From: an uncultured Clostridia bacterium
GTDB taxonomy: Bacteria > Bacillota > Clostridia > Oscillospirales > Acutalibacteraceae
Direction: 5' to 3'
Assembly (NCBI GenBank): GCA_945863885.1
Contig: CAMAZY010000004.1
Span: 1 to 64,000, forward strand
DNA length: 64,000 nucleotides
The position numbers and the translations under genes were made by a program. This document shows, in pieces, positions 53,595 to 62,842 of this stretch. Below the pieces are notes generated by a model. The model was not told the DNA's origin, ran no database searches, and saw only the letters and a list, made by a program, of their open reading frames with translations. The stretch's first letter is position 1. Each line of letters opens with the position of its first letter.

Positions 53595-54716
53595 TCAATT
53601 TTTCTTCGCTTTTTCAAGGTAAAAACTCTCAAGAAATTTTGCGCTTGTTTCACTGTCATAGCCGGCTTTTCTTATCTCAGCCGTTTTATCCTGTCTTTGA
53701 TACGGCATCTGGCTTTTTATTTTCTCTGCCCAGCCGTCAGCGCCTAAAGACAGCGGTAGAAACTCAACAAGCCCGGTTAAATCGCTTTCCGAAGAAACAG
53801 CATCGGACGCAAATATTGTCAGTCCGTTTGCCTGCGCTTCCACTATTGTCAACGGCAGCCCCTCAAAAACCGACGGAAACACGAAAACGTCCATCGCATT
53901 CAGATAGTTATAAACATCGGGTACAACACCGACAAAAACCGCCGAGTCCGAAAGACCGAGCCGCCTTACTTTCTCTTTCATTTCGTCAGCAAGCTTTCCC
54001 TCGCCCAAAAGAAGAAGCTTTCCGTTGATTCCGGAGCTTTTCAGACATTGAAAGACATCGATCAGAAAGCTTTGATTTTTAAACTCATCAAACCGACCGA
54101 CATGACCGATAACAAGCTCGTCGCCGAACCCATGTTTTTTTCGTATTTCCCTGCGCTTTGCTTCATCAAATCGGAAAGCCTCACAGTCAATTCCGTTGTT
54201 GACAACCGTAACAAAACCTTTTTCATAAAGCTTATCTCCGAAAAGATAGCGTCCCGCTTTTTCTCCGCAGGCGAAGCGATCGGTACAATACCGATTCAAA
54301 AGCCGCTTACAGACTCTTCTGAAGACGCTTGTGTAACAGTTACTTTGAAGCGCCACATGGCTGTGTGCGATCCGTACCCGAACGCCAGCTCTTTTAGCGG
54401 CATAAATCGGGAAAAGACTGAGAGCATTCATATGGCAATGAATAACCGTGAATTCTTTATGGCTGTAAAAAAATTCTTCAAGTGCTTTCATGTACCGCAA
54501 AAAATTCCTGATGCTTCTTTGTACGGGAAGACGGTATACACGGCCGCCAAGAGCTTCAATTTCATCTTCAAATTCTGCTTTTTCGGACACATGAACCAAA
54601 AAATCAAACTGAATTTTTGTCCTGTCGATTTTTCGGTAAAAATTCATCAGCATATTTTCAATGCCGCCTTTTTCCATATAGGTTACAACCTGAAGAACTC
54701 TGATAGGTTCACTCAT
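53595..54716 (-). CDS. Glycosyltransferase family 1/4
   Basis: 373-residue GT-B transferase. It has the N-terminal acceptor half (VLQVVTYMEKGGIENMLMNF), the GHVGRFDEFKNQ linker and the donor-binding EGLPLTIVEAQANG motif with the EX7E pattern. The EpsF-like group adds a sugar to lipid-linked repeat units. GGAG lies eight bases before the ATG at 54716; the longer frame has no ribosome site. Confidence 0.93.
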   Translation of the reverse strand: MSEPIRVLQVVTYMEKGGIENMLMNFYRKIDRTKIQFDFLVHVSEKAEFEDEIEALGGRVYRLPVQRSIRNFLRYMKALEEFFYSHKEFTVIHCHMNALSLFPIYAAKRAGVRVRIAHSHVALQSNCYTSVFRRVCKRLLNRYCTDRFACGEKAGRYLFGDKLYEKGFVTVVNNGIDCEAFRFDEAKRREIRKKHGFGDELVIGHVGRFDEFKNQSFLIDVFQCLKSSGINGKLLLLGEGKLADEMKEKVRRLGLSDSAVFVGVVPDVYNYLNAMDVFVFPSVFEGLPLTIVEAQANGLTIFASDAVSSESDLTGLVEFLPLSLGADGWAEKIKSQMPYQRQDKTAEIRKAGYDSETSAKFLESFYLEKAKKN

Positions 54717-54760
54717 AGTTTCAACTCCATCAAAATACAAACAGCACAGCCTGTCTGATT

Positions 54761-55738
54761 TCATTTTTTTATAATCTTCGGACTATTGATGTCAATCCAA
54801 CTACCCATTTTTAGGTCCCATTCCTCGGGCTCAATTTTATTGCAGCCACCACCGTGATAAAATGTGATTTCGCCGAAATAAACCTTGCCGTCAACATTGT
54901 AAAGGTCAACCCGGCAAAACGGAAACGGTTCGGAAAGCTTCCGGGCAATTTCAACCATGCGTTCAAAATTCTCAGGCTTCTCAATTTTCCCGTCCGAATT
55001 CGGTCTTGTTTCATAAACAGGCAAAAGATTGAACTGCATATCATAAATGTTTCTCGGATAATCGTGATTGTAAGTGCTGTCCGCATTCATCACGCCGACG
55101 TCAAGAAAAAGCAGCTTCGGCTCTCCGTCAAAGCACATGAACTTATAATCAAGCGGTAAATTTCCGTTTTTATCCCGAATTATTTTTTCGACAACAATTT
55201 TTCTGTCAATATTTTTGTAATTCCATTCATGAGACAGAACAAAAGCATTGTGATTGAAGATATATTTCAGCCTTTTTTTTGCCATTCTGAGTTGGGAATC
55301 ACTCATCGGATTTTTCGGATCATAAAAGATATGTCCGCCTGAATTATGATTGCACTTGATAACAACTTCTTCATGATACTTGGACACATCAAGCTGTCTG
55401 ATATCGATAAGCACATCAAGCTGGGGAATGAGAATATCTTCGTATCCGCAGTCTTTCACATAGTCTCTGACCGCATATTTATCCGAGCAAACGGTAAGCA
55501 TCGGGTCACGGTTATTCAGCTTCAGCCACCAGACCTTTTCATCAAAATACTTCGGATTTTCAAGGTTAAGATCTTTTCCGGTGTAAAGCTTGTAAAACCA
55601 TTTTGCGTAATGCTCCTCACTCCATACCGCACCGAGAAATGAGGCGACATTGTATTTTAAAGATGTATACAAATAATCGATTGTTCCGCCTTTACCCGAA
55701 AGATTGGAAATTGTATCTTTAATTTTCGAAAGTATCAT
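54761..55738 (-). CDS. TupA-like ATP-grasp protein
   Basis: 325 residues of the ATPgrasp_TupA family, common in surface polysaccharide clusters and named for teichuronopeptide synthesis. Typical segments are KYAVRDYVKDCG, VVIKCNHNSGGHI (nucleotide binding), DYKFMCFDGEP and FPFCRVDLYNVDGKVYFGEITFYHGGG (metal site). It probably ligates an amino acid or other group to the polymer; substrates unknown. It overlaps the epimerase gene by 4 bp (ATGA) with GGAG upstream. Confidence 0.9.
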   Translation of the reverse strand: MILSKIKDTISNLSGKGGTIDYLYTSLKYNVASFLGAVWSEEHYAKWFYKLYTGKDLNLENPKYFDEKVWWLKLNNRDPMLTVCSDKYAVRDYVKDCGYEDILIPQLDVLIDIRQLDVSKYHEEVVIKCNHNSGGHIFYDPKNPMSDSQLRMAKKRLKYIFNHNAFVLSHEWNYKNIDRKIVVEKIIRDKNGNLPLDYKFMCFDGEPKLLFLDVGVMNADSTYNHDYPRNIYDMQFNLLPVYETRPNSDGKIEKPENFERMVEIARKLSEPFPFCRVDLYNVDGKVYFGEITFYHGGGCNKIEPEEWDLKMGSWIDINSPKIIKK

Positions 55739-56712
55739 GACAAATTCTCCTTATACCACGCAATCGCAAGCCGGATTCCGTCCTCAAAGCTGTAATCCGG
55801 ATCATAGCCTAAAAGCTCTCTTGCCTTTGAGATGTCAGCGTTGCTGTGCTTGATGTCGCCCGCTCTGTCCGGTCCGAAAATCGGCTCCGTGTCCTTTCCG
55901 AGCGCCTTTGTCAGATGATAGTAAATATCAATCAGATACTCTCTGCCGCCGTAGGCGATATTGAACGCTTCACCACTTGCTTGCTTGCCGGCAAGGCAGG
56001 CTTTGAGATTCGCTTCAATGACGTTTTCAACAAACGTGAAGTCACGGCTTTGCTTTCCGTCGCCGTTGATGGTCGGACGCTCGCCGTTCAGAAGAAGCTT
56101 AATAAACTTCGGAATGACCGCCGCATACGCTCCGTCGGGATCCTGCCGCTTTCCGAACACGTTGAAATACCGAAGCCCGACCGTTTCGAGTCCGTAATGC
56201 ATCGCATACTGTTTGCCGTACAGCTCGTCAACGTGCTTGGTCAGCGCATAGGGAGACAGGAGATTTCCCTCTCTGCCCTCTTTTTTTGGAAGATTCGGCT
56301 CGTCGCCGTAAACGGACGAGCTTGACGCATAGACAAAACGTTTGACCTTGTTCTGCCGTGCCGCCTCCATCATATTGAGCGTGCCGCCGATGTTGACCTT
56401 TTCGTAATAAAGCGGCATTTCAATGCTTCTGGGCACACTGCCCCACGCCGCCTGATTGAGAACGTAATCCACACCCTCGCACGCTTTCATGCAGGTGTCA
56501 AGGTCGGTGATGTCTCCCTTGATAAAGGTATAACGGGGGTTCGAAAGAAACAAATCGACATTTTTCTGCTTACCCGTTGAAAGATTGTCCAGACACCGGA
56601 CGGTATAACCCATGTTGAGAATCGCTTCGCAAAGATTCGAACCGATAAAGCCCGCTCCGCCCGTTACGAGAAAAACGGTGTCCTTCGGAAATACAAGATG
56701 CTGATAGCCCAT
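55735..56712 (-). CDS. UDP-sugar C4-epimerase (WbpP/TviC-like)
   Basis: 325-residue extended SDR. It has the NAD motif TGGAGFIGSN (18-27), catalytic Ser triplet ASSSSVYG, YALTK (Tyr/Lys) and LRYFNVFGKRQDP. The FNVFGKRQDP ending and AAWGSVPRS segment fit the epimerases acting on UDP-GlcNAc or UDP-GlcNAcA. It pairs with the dehydrogenase gene immediately upstream, a WbpP-WbpO-like combination. GGAGG precedes the ATG. Confidence 0.92.
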   Translation of the reverse strand: MGYQHLVFPKDTVFLVTGGAGFIGSNLCEAILNMGYTVRCLDNLSTGKQKNVDLFLSNPRYTFIKGDITDLDTCMKACEGVDYVLNQAAWGSVPRSIEMPLYYEKVNIGGTLNMMEAARQNKVKRFVYASSSSVYGDEPNLPKKEGREGNLLSPYALTKHVDELYGKQYAMHYGLETVGLRYFNVFGKRQDPDGAYAAVIPKFIKLLLNGERPTINGDGKQSRDFTFVENVIEANLKACLAGKQASGEAFNIAYGGREYLIDIYYHLTKALGKDTEPIFGPDRAGDIKHSNADISKARELLGYDPDYSFEDGIRLAIAWYKENLS

Positions 56713-56715
56713 ATC

Positions 56716-58026
56716 TTATAACCTCCAGTAAGTGAAGCCTGCGTTTTCAAATTCGTTTTTGTCAAGAATGCCTTTGACATCAGCAAGAATACCTTTTCCG
56801 CCCTTGAAAAGCGCCGAAATGTCGGCAAGCGAAAGCTTTTTGAACTCGTCGTGCGCCACGGCAAGAATCACGGCGTCGCAGTCTTTGATACTGTCAAGAG
56901 AAGTAAACTCGAGTCCGTATTCCTTTTTTGCACCTGCCTTGTCCGCAACGGGATCGCAGAGTACAGGCTTGATTCCGTACTCGGAAAGCTCGTTTACAAT
57001 GTCGATGACCCTTGTGTTTCTTGTATCGGGGCAGTTTTCCTTAAAGGTGAAGCCCAAAACGGCAACCATGGCATCTTTTATCGTGCTTCCGCTTTTCGCA
57101 AGAAGCTTGACGAGCGACTGCACAACGTACTGACCCATGTCATCGTTGATGCGTCTGCCCGAAAGAATGACCTGACTGTGATAGCCGATCTGCTCGGCCT
57201 TGTACGTCAGATAGTACGGGTCAACGCCGATACAGTGACCGCCGACAAGACCGGGGGCGAACTTGAGGAAATTCCACTTCGTTCCCGCCGCCTCGAGGAC
57301 GGATTTGGTGTCGATTCCGAGCTTATGGAAGATGATCGAAAGCTCGTTCATAAAGGCGATATTGATATCCCGCTGGCTGTTTTCGATGACCTTTGCCGCC
57401 TCGGCGACCCTGATGCTTTCGGCTCGGTGTACGCCGGCTTCGACAACAAGCTCATAGACCTTGGCAACCGTATCGAGCGTCTCTTCGTCCATACCCGAAA
57501 CGATTTTTACGATGGATTCGAGCCGGTGTACCTTGTCGCCCGGGTTGATTCGTTCAGGGCTGTAACCGATTTTAAAGTCAACGCCGCATGTTAAGCCCGA
57601 TTCTCTTTCAAGTATCGGCACACAGATTTCCTCGGTGACGCCCGGGTAAACCGTTGATTCGTAGACAACGACACTGCCCTTTGTGAGGTTTCTTCCGAGA
57701 ATTTCGCTCGCACTCTCAACAGGAGTCAGATCCGGTGTATGGTCGGAATTAACGGGCGTGGGGACGGCAACAATATGAAACTTCGCTTCCCGAAGCTTCG
57801 TTTCGTCGGCGGTAAATTCAACCGTACAATTTTTAATCGCTTCGTCGCCGACCTCTTTTGTCGGGTCAACGCCGCTTTTATAAAGCTCAATTTTTTCCTT
57901 GTTGACATCAAAGCCTACGACCTTGACCTTTTTCGAAAACGCAACGGCAATCGGCATTCCGACATAGCCTAAGCCGACAAGAGAAATTTTTTCTTCGCCG
58001 CTGACAATTTTTTCATAAAGCTCCAT
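56716..58026 (-). CDS. Nucleotide sugar dehydrogenase (WbpO/TviB-like)
   Basis: 436-residue UDP-sugar dehydrogenase that oxidises C6 to a uronic acid with two NAD. It shows the Rossmann motif LVGLGYVGMP (16-25), VPTPV, YESTVYPG, the PERINPG motif and the catalytic Cys in GGHCIGVDPYYL. The PERINPGD motif points to UDP-HexNAc dehydrogenases rather than UDP-glucose dehydrogenase. Together with the epimerase it would give UDP-GalNAcA or a related sugar. Its ATG follows directly after the stop codon of the preceding gene. Confidence 0.94.
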   Translation of the reverse strand: MELYEKIVSGEEKISLVGLGYVGMPIAVAFSKKVKVVGFDVNKEKIELYKSGVDPTKEVGDEAIKNCTVEFTADETKLREAKFHIVAVPTPVNSDHTPDLTPVESASEILGRNLTKGSVVVYESTVYPGVTEEICVPILERESGLTCGVDFKIGYSPERINPGDKVHRLESIVKIVSGMDEETLDTVAKVYELVVEAGVHRAESIRVAEAAKVIENSQRDINIAFMNELSIIFHKLGIDTKSVLEAAGTKWNFLKFAPGLVGGHCIGVDPYYLTYKAEQIGYHSQVILSGRRINDDMGQYVVQSLVKLLAKSGSTIKDAMVAVLGFTFKENCPDTRNTRVIDIVNELSEYGIKPVLCDPVADKAGAKKEYGLEFTSLDSIKDCDAVILAVAHDEFKKLSLADISALFKGGKGILADVKGILDKNEFENAGFTYWRL

Positions 58027-59121
58027 TTATTTTCTACCTCCGTAAAGGGCGATTTTTTCCTTATAGGCTTCCACGACCCGCTGTCTGTCAAATTCGTTCT
58101 GCATTTTTTCGCGGCCGAGTCTGCCCATTTCGGCTCTTTCTTCCGCCGTCATTTCGGCAAAGCGCACAATGGCATCATACAGGCTTTCGGTGTCTCTCGG
58201 CTGAAAGCCGATACCCGTTTTTCCGTCGTCAAACGTTTCCCGGCACCCGGATATGTCACTTGCCAAAACAGGTCTGCCGCTGGAAGCCGCCTCCAAAAGC
58301 ACGTTCGCCATGCCCTCATGATAGGACGGAAGAATGACTGCATGGCTGTTTTTGACGAACGAGTGAACGTCCTCCTGCCAGCCGAGATAATAAATGCCGC
58401 CGTCGTCGGTGAAGCTGTCTTTGAGCTGCTCGCACTCTTTTTCGCACCAGCCGATGATGTCAAGCGTCAGATCGGGCTGGGTTTCTCTTGCTTTTCGGAC
58501 AGCGTCGCAAAGCTCAAAAATGCCCTTGTCTTTCATCATGCGTCCGACAAACAACAGCTTTGTGCCTTTTTCGTCCGGGTACGGCTCAAACGGGTGCTTT
58601 TCAAGATTAACGCCCGAGCCGGAAACCACGACGTGCTTTCCGGCAGCGACTTTCATTTTGTCAAACTTCTCGGAATGTTCTTTGTTTTGCAGAAACAGAC
58701 AGGAAATCTTCCTTGTGGCGTAGCGGTACAAAAGAACGATTGCCGTTTCAAAAAGCTTCCCTTTTTCGAACGCACCGCCCATGCCCGTAATCGTCGAAAT
58801 ATACGGTACTTTCTTCGCCGCACAGGCGATTCCGCCGTAAAGAGCGGGCTTTATCGTGTAGGTTAAAACAACGTCGGGCGAAAGCTCTTTTAAAATCCGC
58901 TTGTAAATTCGGATAAGCTTATATTCCTTTATCGGGTTCATACCGTACTGCGTAATCGGCGTTTCGATAATTTTGCAGCCCATTTTCTCGAACACTTCTG
59001 CGTGCTCCTGTCTCGGCATGGAAAGATAAACCTCGTTACCGTCATCGACAAGAGACTTTAAAAGCTCCATTCGGAAATAATAGAGCGTGACCTCATGATT
59101 GACAAGAAAAAGTATTTTCAT
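58027..59121 (-). CDS. Glycosyltransferase family 4 (PglA-like)
   Basis: 364-residue GT-B transferase. N-terminal LVNHEVTLYYFRMELL, TYTIKPALYGG and TGMGGAF, and C-terminal LFVGRMMKDKGI and SYHEGMANVLLEAASSGRPV, closely follow the PglA/WbpX pattern of HexNAc transferases acting on undecaprenyl-linked sugars. It may add the second sugar of the repeat unit. GGAGG precedes the ATG. It is followed without gap by the dehydrogenase gene. Confidence 0.92.
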   Translation of the reverse strand: MKILFLVNHEVTLYYFRMELLKSLVDDGNEVYLSMPRQEHAEVFEKMGCKIIETPITQYGMNPIKEYKLIRIYKRILKELSPDVVLTYTIKPALYGGIACAAKKVPYISTITGMGGAFEKGKLFETAIVLLYRYATRKISCLFLQNKEHSEKFDKMKVAAGKHVVVSGSGVNLEKHPFEPYPDEKGTKLLFVGRMMKDKGIFELCDAVRKARETQPDLTLDIIGWCEKECEQLKDSFTDDGGIYYLGWQEDVHSFVKNSHAVILPSYHEGMANVLLEAASSGRPVLASDISGCRETFDDGKTGIGFQPRDTESLYDAIVRFAEMTAEERAEMGRLGREKMQNEFDRQRVVEAYKEKIALYGGRK

Positions 59122-59136
59122 GTTCTTCCTCCTGCT

Positions 59137-61020
59137 TTATGCGGTGACCCGTGCGTTTTCGTCATTGAATTCCTTGACGACACTGTGAATCTCGTCTCTT
59201 ATCTCTTCCTGCGTCATTTTTTCCGCATTTCTGAGAACTTCAAGATGCGACAGCAGCTCTTCTTTTGACACCTTGGACGGATGACCGATGAAAATCAGGT
59301 CATTTGGCGTTTTTTCGATTCCCTCGGTGTTCAAAAGCAGTTCTTCAAAAAGCTTTTCGCCCGGGCGAAGTCCTGTATATTCAATCTTGATATCCACATC
59401 AGGCTCAAAGCCCGAAAGCTTGATCATATTTCTTGCAAGGTCGTCGATTCTGACCGGGTCGCCCATGTCGAGCACGAAGATTTCGCCGCCCTTGGCGTAG
59501 GAGCCTGCCTGAAGAACAAGCGAAACCGCCTCGGGAATTGTCATGAAATAACGGATAATATCCTTGTGGGTGACGGTGACGGGACCGCCGTGCTCAATCT
59601 GCTTTTTGAAAAGCGGAATGACACTGCCGTTCGAGCCTAAAACGTTGCCGAAGCGAACGGCAACAAAATCCGTGTCGGAGTTATCGTTCATCATTTCGAT
59701 AATCAACTCGCACATTCTTTTCGATGCGCCCATGACGTTCGTCGGGTTGACCGCCTTATCGGTCGAAATCAGTACCATTTTTTCCACCCCGTATTCAGAC
59801 GCCGCAGAAGCAACATTGAACGTTCCGAATACGTTATTCTTGATGGCCTCCGCCGGAGAATCTTCCATCAGCGGAACATGCTTATGCGCCGCCGCATGGA
59901 AAACAAGATCCGGACGATATTGTTCGAAAAGATCACGCACTCTTTCCTTATCTCTGACAGAGCCTATCAGCACGGTCAGATTAAGGTTCGGAAAATTATG
60001 CCGTAATTCCTGCTGAATCTGGTAAGCGTTATTTTCGTAAATATCGAAAATAATCAGCCTTTCCGGAGCGTACTTTGCAATCTGACGGCAAAGCTCACTG
60101 CCGATTGATCCGCCGCCGCCCGTAACAAGCACAATTTTATCTTTTATGTAACCGCTGATCTCGTCAAGATTGATTTTGATGCTGTCCCGTCCGAGAAGAT
60201 CCTCTACGTCAACCTTCCGGATTTTCTGAATATCGACCTCGCCGTTGGCAAGCTGATAAATGCCGGGGAGCGTCATGATCTGACAGTCTGTCTTTTGACA
60301 TATATTGATGATTTCACGCTTCTGAAGAGCCGTTGCCGAGGGCATCGCCACGATAATTTCCTCGACGTTATATTTTTTACAGTTTTCTTCGATTGTTTCT
60401 CTTCCGCCGACGACCTTGACGCCGTTTAAGAACCGTCCCTGCTTCATTTTGTCGTCGTCAATGATACAGACGATCTTATTTTCGGAGTAAGCACTGTTTT
60501 TCAGCTCTCTTACAACAATATCTCCGCTTGTTCCCGCTCCGATAAGCATGGTTCGCCTTTGCTTTTTCAGTGTTGTCGAGGTCAGCATTCTTGTGATCCG
60601 GTTCGCAAATCGGGTCACGCACACCGCCGCAATAAAGAACAAAAGCTTCATGAGCATATAGCTTCTCGGCATGCGGATATGAAAAACAAAAGCATAGATC
60701 ATCTCTGCACAAACCGTAACAATACAGGCGGAAATAATCCGCAAAAGCTCGCCGACTCCGGCATAGGCCCAAACCGTGCTGTACAGCCGGAAAGCGGCAA
60801 AAATCAAAATCGTCGCCACGGTCGAAAAAAGCATCAGCGACTTGAAGTTATCGAGAAAACCCGAAGCCACCAGCACGAAATAATCAAACTCAAACCGTGT
60901 AAACAATGCGCCGAAGCCCGCCAGATTGACTACAAAGGCGTCGACCGCAATCGAGATCAGAATCAAAATCGGTTTGGCTCTTTTTTTTATTTGATTTCGT
61001 TTTAACGTTTTTTCTTCCAT
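59137..61020 (-). CDS. Membrane nucleotide-sugar 4,6-dehydratase (WbpM/PglF/CapD type)
   Basis: 627 residues: four N-terminal membrane helices (about 20-150), a first nucleotide-binding region (MLIGAGTSGDIVVREL) and a second SDR domain with TGGGGSIGSE (about 295-304). The usual YxxxK is replaced by VMGASK (Met...Lys) with STDKA, as known for PglF/FlaA1-type UDP-GlcNAc 4,6-dehydratases. The product is a 6-deoxy-4-keto-HexNAc, precursor of bacillosamine- or QuiNAc-type sugars. The ATG at 61020 has GGG seven to ten bases upstream; a 9-codon extension to 61047 has no ribosome site. Confidence 0.94.
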   Translation of the reverse strand: MEEKTLKRNQIKKRAKPILILISIAVDAFVVNLAGFGALFTRFEFDYFVLVASGFLDNFKSLMLFSTVATILIFAAFRLYSTVWAYAGVGELLRIISACIVTVCAEMIYAFVFHIRMPRSYMLMKLLFFIAAVCVTRFANRITRMLTSTTLKKQRRTMLIGAGTSGDIVVRELKNSAYSENKIVCIIDDDKMKQGRFLNGVKVVGGRETIEENCKKYNVEEIIVAMPSATALQKREIINICQKTDCQIMTLPGIYQLANGEVDIQKIRKVDVEDLLGRDSIKINLDEISGYIKDKIVLVTGGGGSIGSELCRQIAKYAPERLIIFDIYENNAYQIQQELRHNFPNLNLTVLIGSVRDKERVRDLFEQYRPDLVFHAAAHKHVPLMEDSPAEAIKNNVFGTFNVASAASEYGVEKMVLISTDKAVNPTNVMGASKRMCELIIEMMNDNSDTDFVAVRFGNVLGSNGSVIPLFKKQIEHGGPVTVTHKDIIRYFMTIPEAVSLVLQAGSYAKGGEIFVLDMGDPVRIDDLARNMIKLSGFEPDVDIKIEYTGLRPGEKLFEELLLNTEGIEKTPNDLIFIGHPSKVSKEELLSHLEVLRNAEKMTQEEIRDEIHSVVKEFNDENARVTA

Positions 61021-61043
61021 TTTAACACACCCTGAAAACAGAT

Positions 61044-62675
61044 TCATTTTTTCATTTTTTCATAAGCCTTCATCAACGAAGGCCTTAGCTTTCTGCATTT
61101 GCGCCAGAAAAGCTCATAAGCTTTCCAGCGTAGCTTTTCTCCCGATATTTTTTCTCCCTTTCTGTAAAAAGCACAGCAGACGGCAATCAACTGCTCTTTT
61201 CCGATCGGCCCTTCCACAAAGGTCTGACTGTCCCCCGCAAAATACAAACCGTTCCGGTCTTTTTTTATTACACGGTGCAAAACATAGGCTCCGTTTTTTC
61301 TTTTGTATAAAACAACGTCTCCTTTTTTCGGCTCATTTTCGATGGCGGTAAGCTCAACGCTGTCTCTTCCGGGAACCAAAAACGGCGTCATACTGCTGCC
61401 CGTCACTTTCAAAACGGCAGTCTTTCCGCCTTCGAGCCTGCTGATCACGGCGCCGATAACAGCATCGTCAAATTCACGGTTTTCACCGGAAGATATAAGA
61501 CCGTAAGCTTCGAACTGTCGGATTCTTTCAGACGCAATTTTCATCGACTGTCCCGTTGATTTTACGCCGTTTGTGCGTTCAAAATAAGAAAACAGCCTCT
61601 TCAACGAGTAATACGGATAAAGCCACCTTCTGCCGTTCATTCCGGGATAAGCCGACTCAAGCTCGATGAAGCTTACAAAGGCTCTTTTCGCCGCACTTTT
61701 ACCGACGCTTCTTTCGCCCCGAACCGCCGAGAGTGTCAAAGCCGCACTGTGCGTCCTTTCGGCTGTACTTTTTCCGAAAACCCCCGCCGAAAGGACATCC
61801 GCAAGTAGCTTTTCAAAATTCACTTCCCGACCGGCAAACACCTGCGGACAAAACGCCGTCAGTCCGAAGTATTCTTTTCCGATTCTGAAGATATCGGCGG
61901 CAAAGCCGTCAGCGGAAATTTCGCAAAGCTTTTTGAAAACATAATCAAAATCAATTTCGTTAAAATATGTCTTGCAAAACAAAAGAATATCACAAATCTG
62001 CCGTATACCGAAGCCGCTTCTTATGTAATGCTTGAGCACATGGCAAAAAAGATACAGCAAATTGTCCGTAGGATCGAGCGTCCTGATGGCAACGCCTTGC
62101 ACCTGCGTGGTTTTAACACGCTTGCGGCTGTCGGCAAAAAAAACGTCCATTTTTTCGCTGATCCGATCACCGGGAAGAAAGAAAACCGTCTGTGCCTCCA
62201 CGACAAGTCCGCTTGCCTCATCGTAGACCGTAATCTGATTTTCGTTTTCGGTTTTTATCCGAAAACCGTTTTTTTCGCATATACCGAAAAAAAGCTTCCT
62301 TTCACTTTCGGTAAGAATCAGATCCTCATCACTTGAGGGTCTGAGCTCGGGTTCGGGGTAAAGGCACCGTAAGGTAATCCCCTTTACGCAAACGGGAACC
62401 GCACCGGCGTCCGCAAGCTCCTGATAAAGCTTCAAAAACCGTTCGGTCTTTCTTGTCTGCAATATCGTCCCCGCAATAACCGCCTTTTTGCTTTTTTCGA
62501 GAATGTCATCGGCTCCGTTCCGTCTTTTCAAGGCAGAAAAGCAGATTCCGAACATATTCTGTGCTACGGAAAGACGCAGTATCTCGGCTTCATAAGCCAC
62601 TTTTTCTTCGGATTGGGCTGTTCCGAAAAGATATTCGCCGATAAGCTTCAAAAAAACAGACTCTTGTTCGGTCAC
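61044..62675 (-). CDS. Nucleotidyltransferase-like protein fused to a signal peptidase (S26/S24) domain
   Basis: 543 residues. The N-terminal part (about 1-345) resembles the uncharacterised NTP_transf_5 family: VCVKGITLRCLYPEPELRPSSDEDL carries the acceptor Asp pair, and DPTDNLLYLFCHVLKHYIR is also typical. The C-terminal part (about 405-500) is a signal peptidase/LexA-like fold with GSSMTPFLVPG (nucleophile Ser) and KKGDVVLYKRKNGAYVLHRVI (general-base Lys). The start is GTG at 62675 with GGAGG six bases upstream. It heads the exopolysaccharide operon. Function of the fusion is unknown. Confidence 0.85.
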   Translation of the reverse strand: MTEQESVFLKLIGEYLFGTAQSEEKVAYEAEILRLSVAQNMFGICFSALKRRNGADDILEKSKKAVIAGTILQTRKTERFLKLYQELADAGAVPVCVKGITLRCLYPEPELRPSSDEDLILTESERKLFFGICEKNGFRIKTENENQITVYDEASGLVVEAQTVFFLPGDRISEKMDVFFADSRKRVKTTQVQGVAIRTLDPTDNLLYLFCHVLKHYIRSGFGIRQICDILLFCKTYFNEIDFDYVFKKLCEISADGFAADIFRIGKEYFGLTAFCPQVFAGREVNFEKLLADVLSAGVFGKSTAERTHSAALTLSAVRGERSVGKSAAKRAFVSFIELESAYPGMNGRRWLYPYYSLKRLFSYFERTNGVKSTGQSMKIASERIRQFEAYGLISSGENREFDDAVIGAVISRLEGGKTAVLKVTGSSMTPFLVPGRDSVELTAIENEPKKGDVVLYKRKNGAYVLHRVIKKDRNGLYFAGDSQTFVEGPIGKEQLIAVCCAFYRKGEKISGEKLRWKAYELFWRKCRKLRPSLMKAYEKMKK

Positions 62676-62715
62676 AGCGCACCTCCGACAATTTATTACA
62701 AAATCATACAGTATA

Positions 62716-62744
62716 AATATAGCAAAAAAATTAAGAATTGTAAA
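62716..62744 (-). promoter_or_regulatory. Promoter of the exopolysaccharide operon
   Basis: TTTACA (62739-62744), 17 bp, TATATT (62716-62721), about 40 bp before the GTG start of the fusion gene. Confidence 0.65.
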
Positions 62745-62799
62745 GGACTTCTCTGTATGAAATCAATAATTAGCATTAACAAATTTTGTAAGAAAGACA

Positions 62800-62830
62800 C
62801 AAAAAAACGACAGTGTTCGAAAAAAACACT
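62800..62830 (-). terminator. Terminator of the second VanZ gene
   Basis: A 7-bp stem (62824-62830 with 62811-62817), then TCG and seven T on the minus strand, 12 bp past the stop codon. Confidence 0.85.
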
Positions 62831-62842
62831 GCCGCAGACGAA

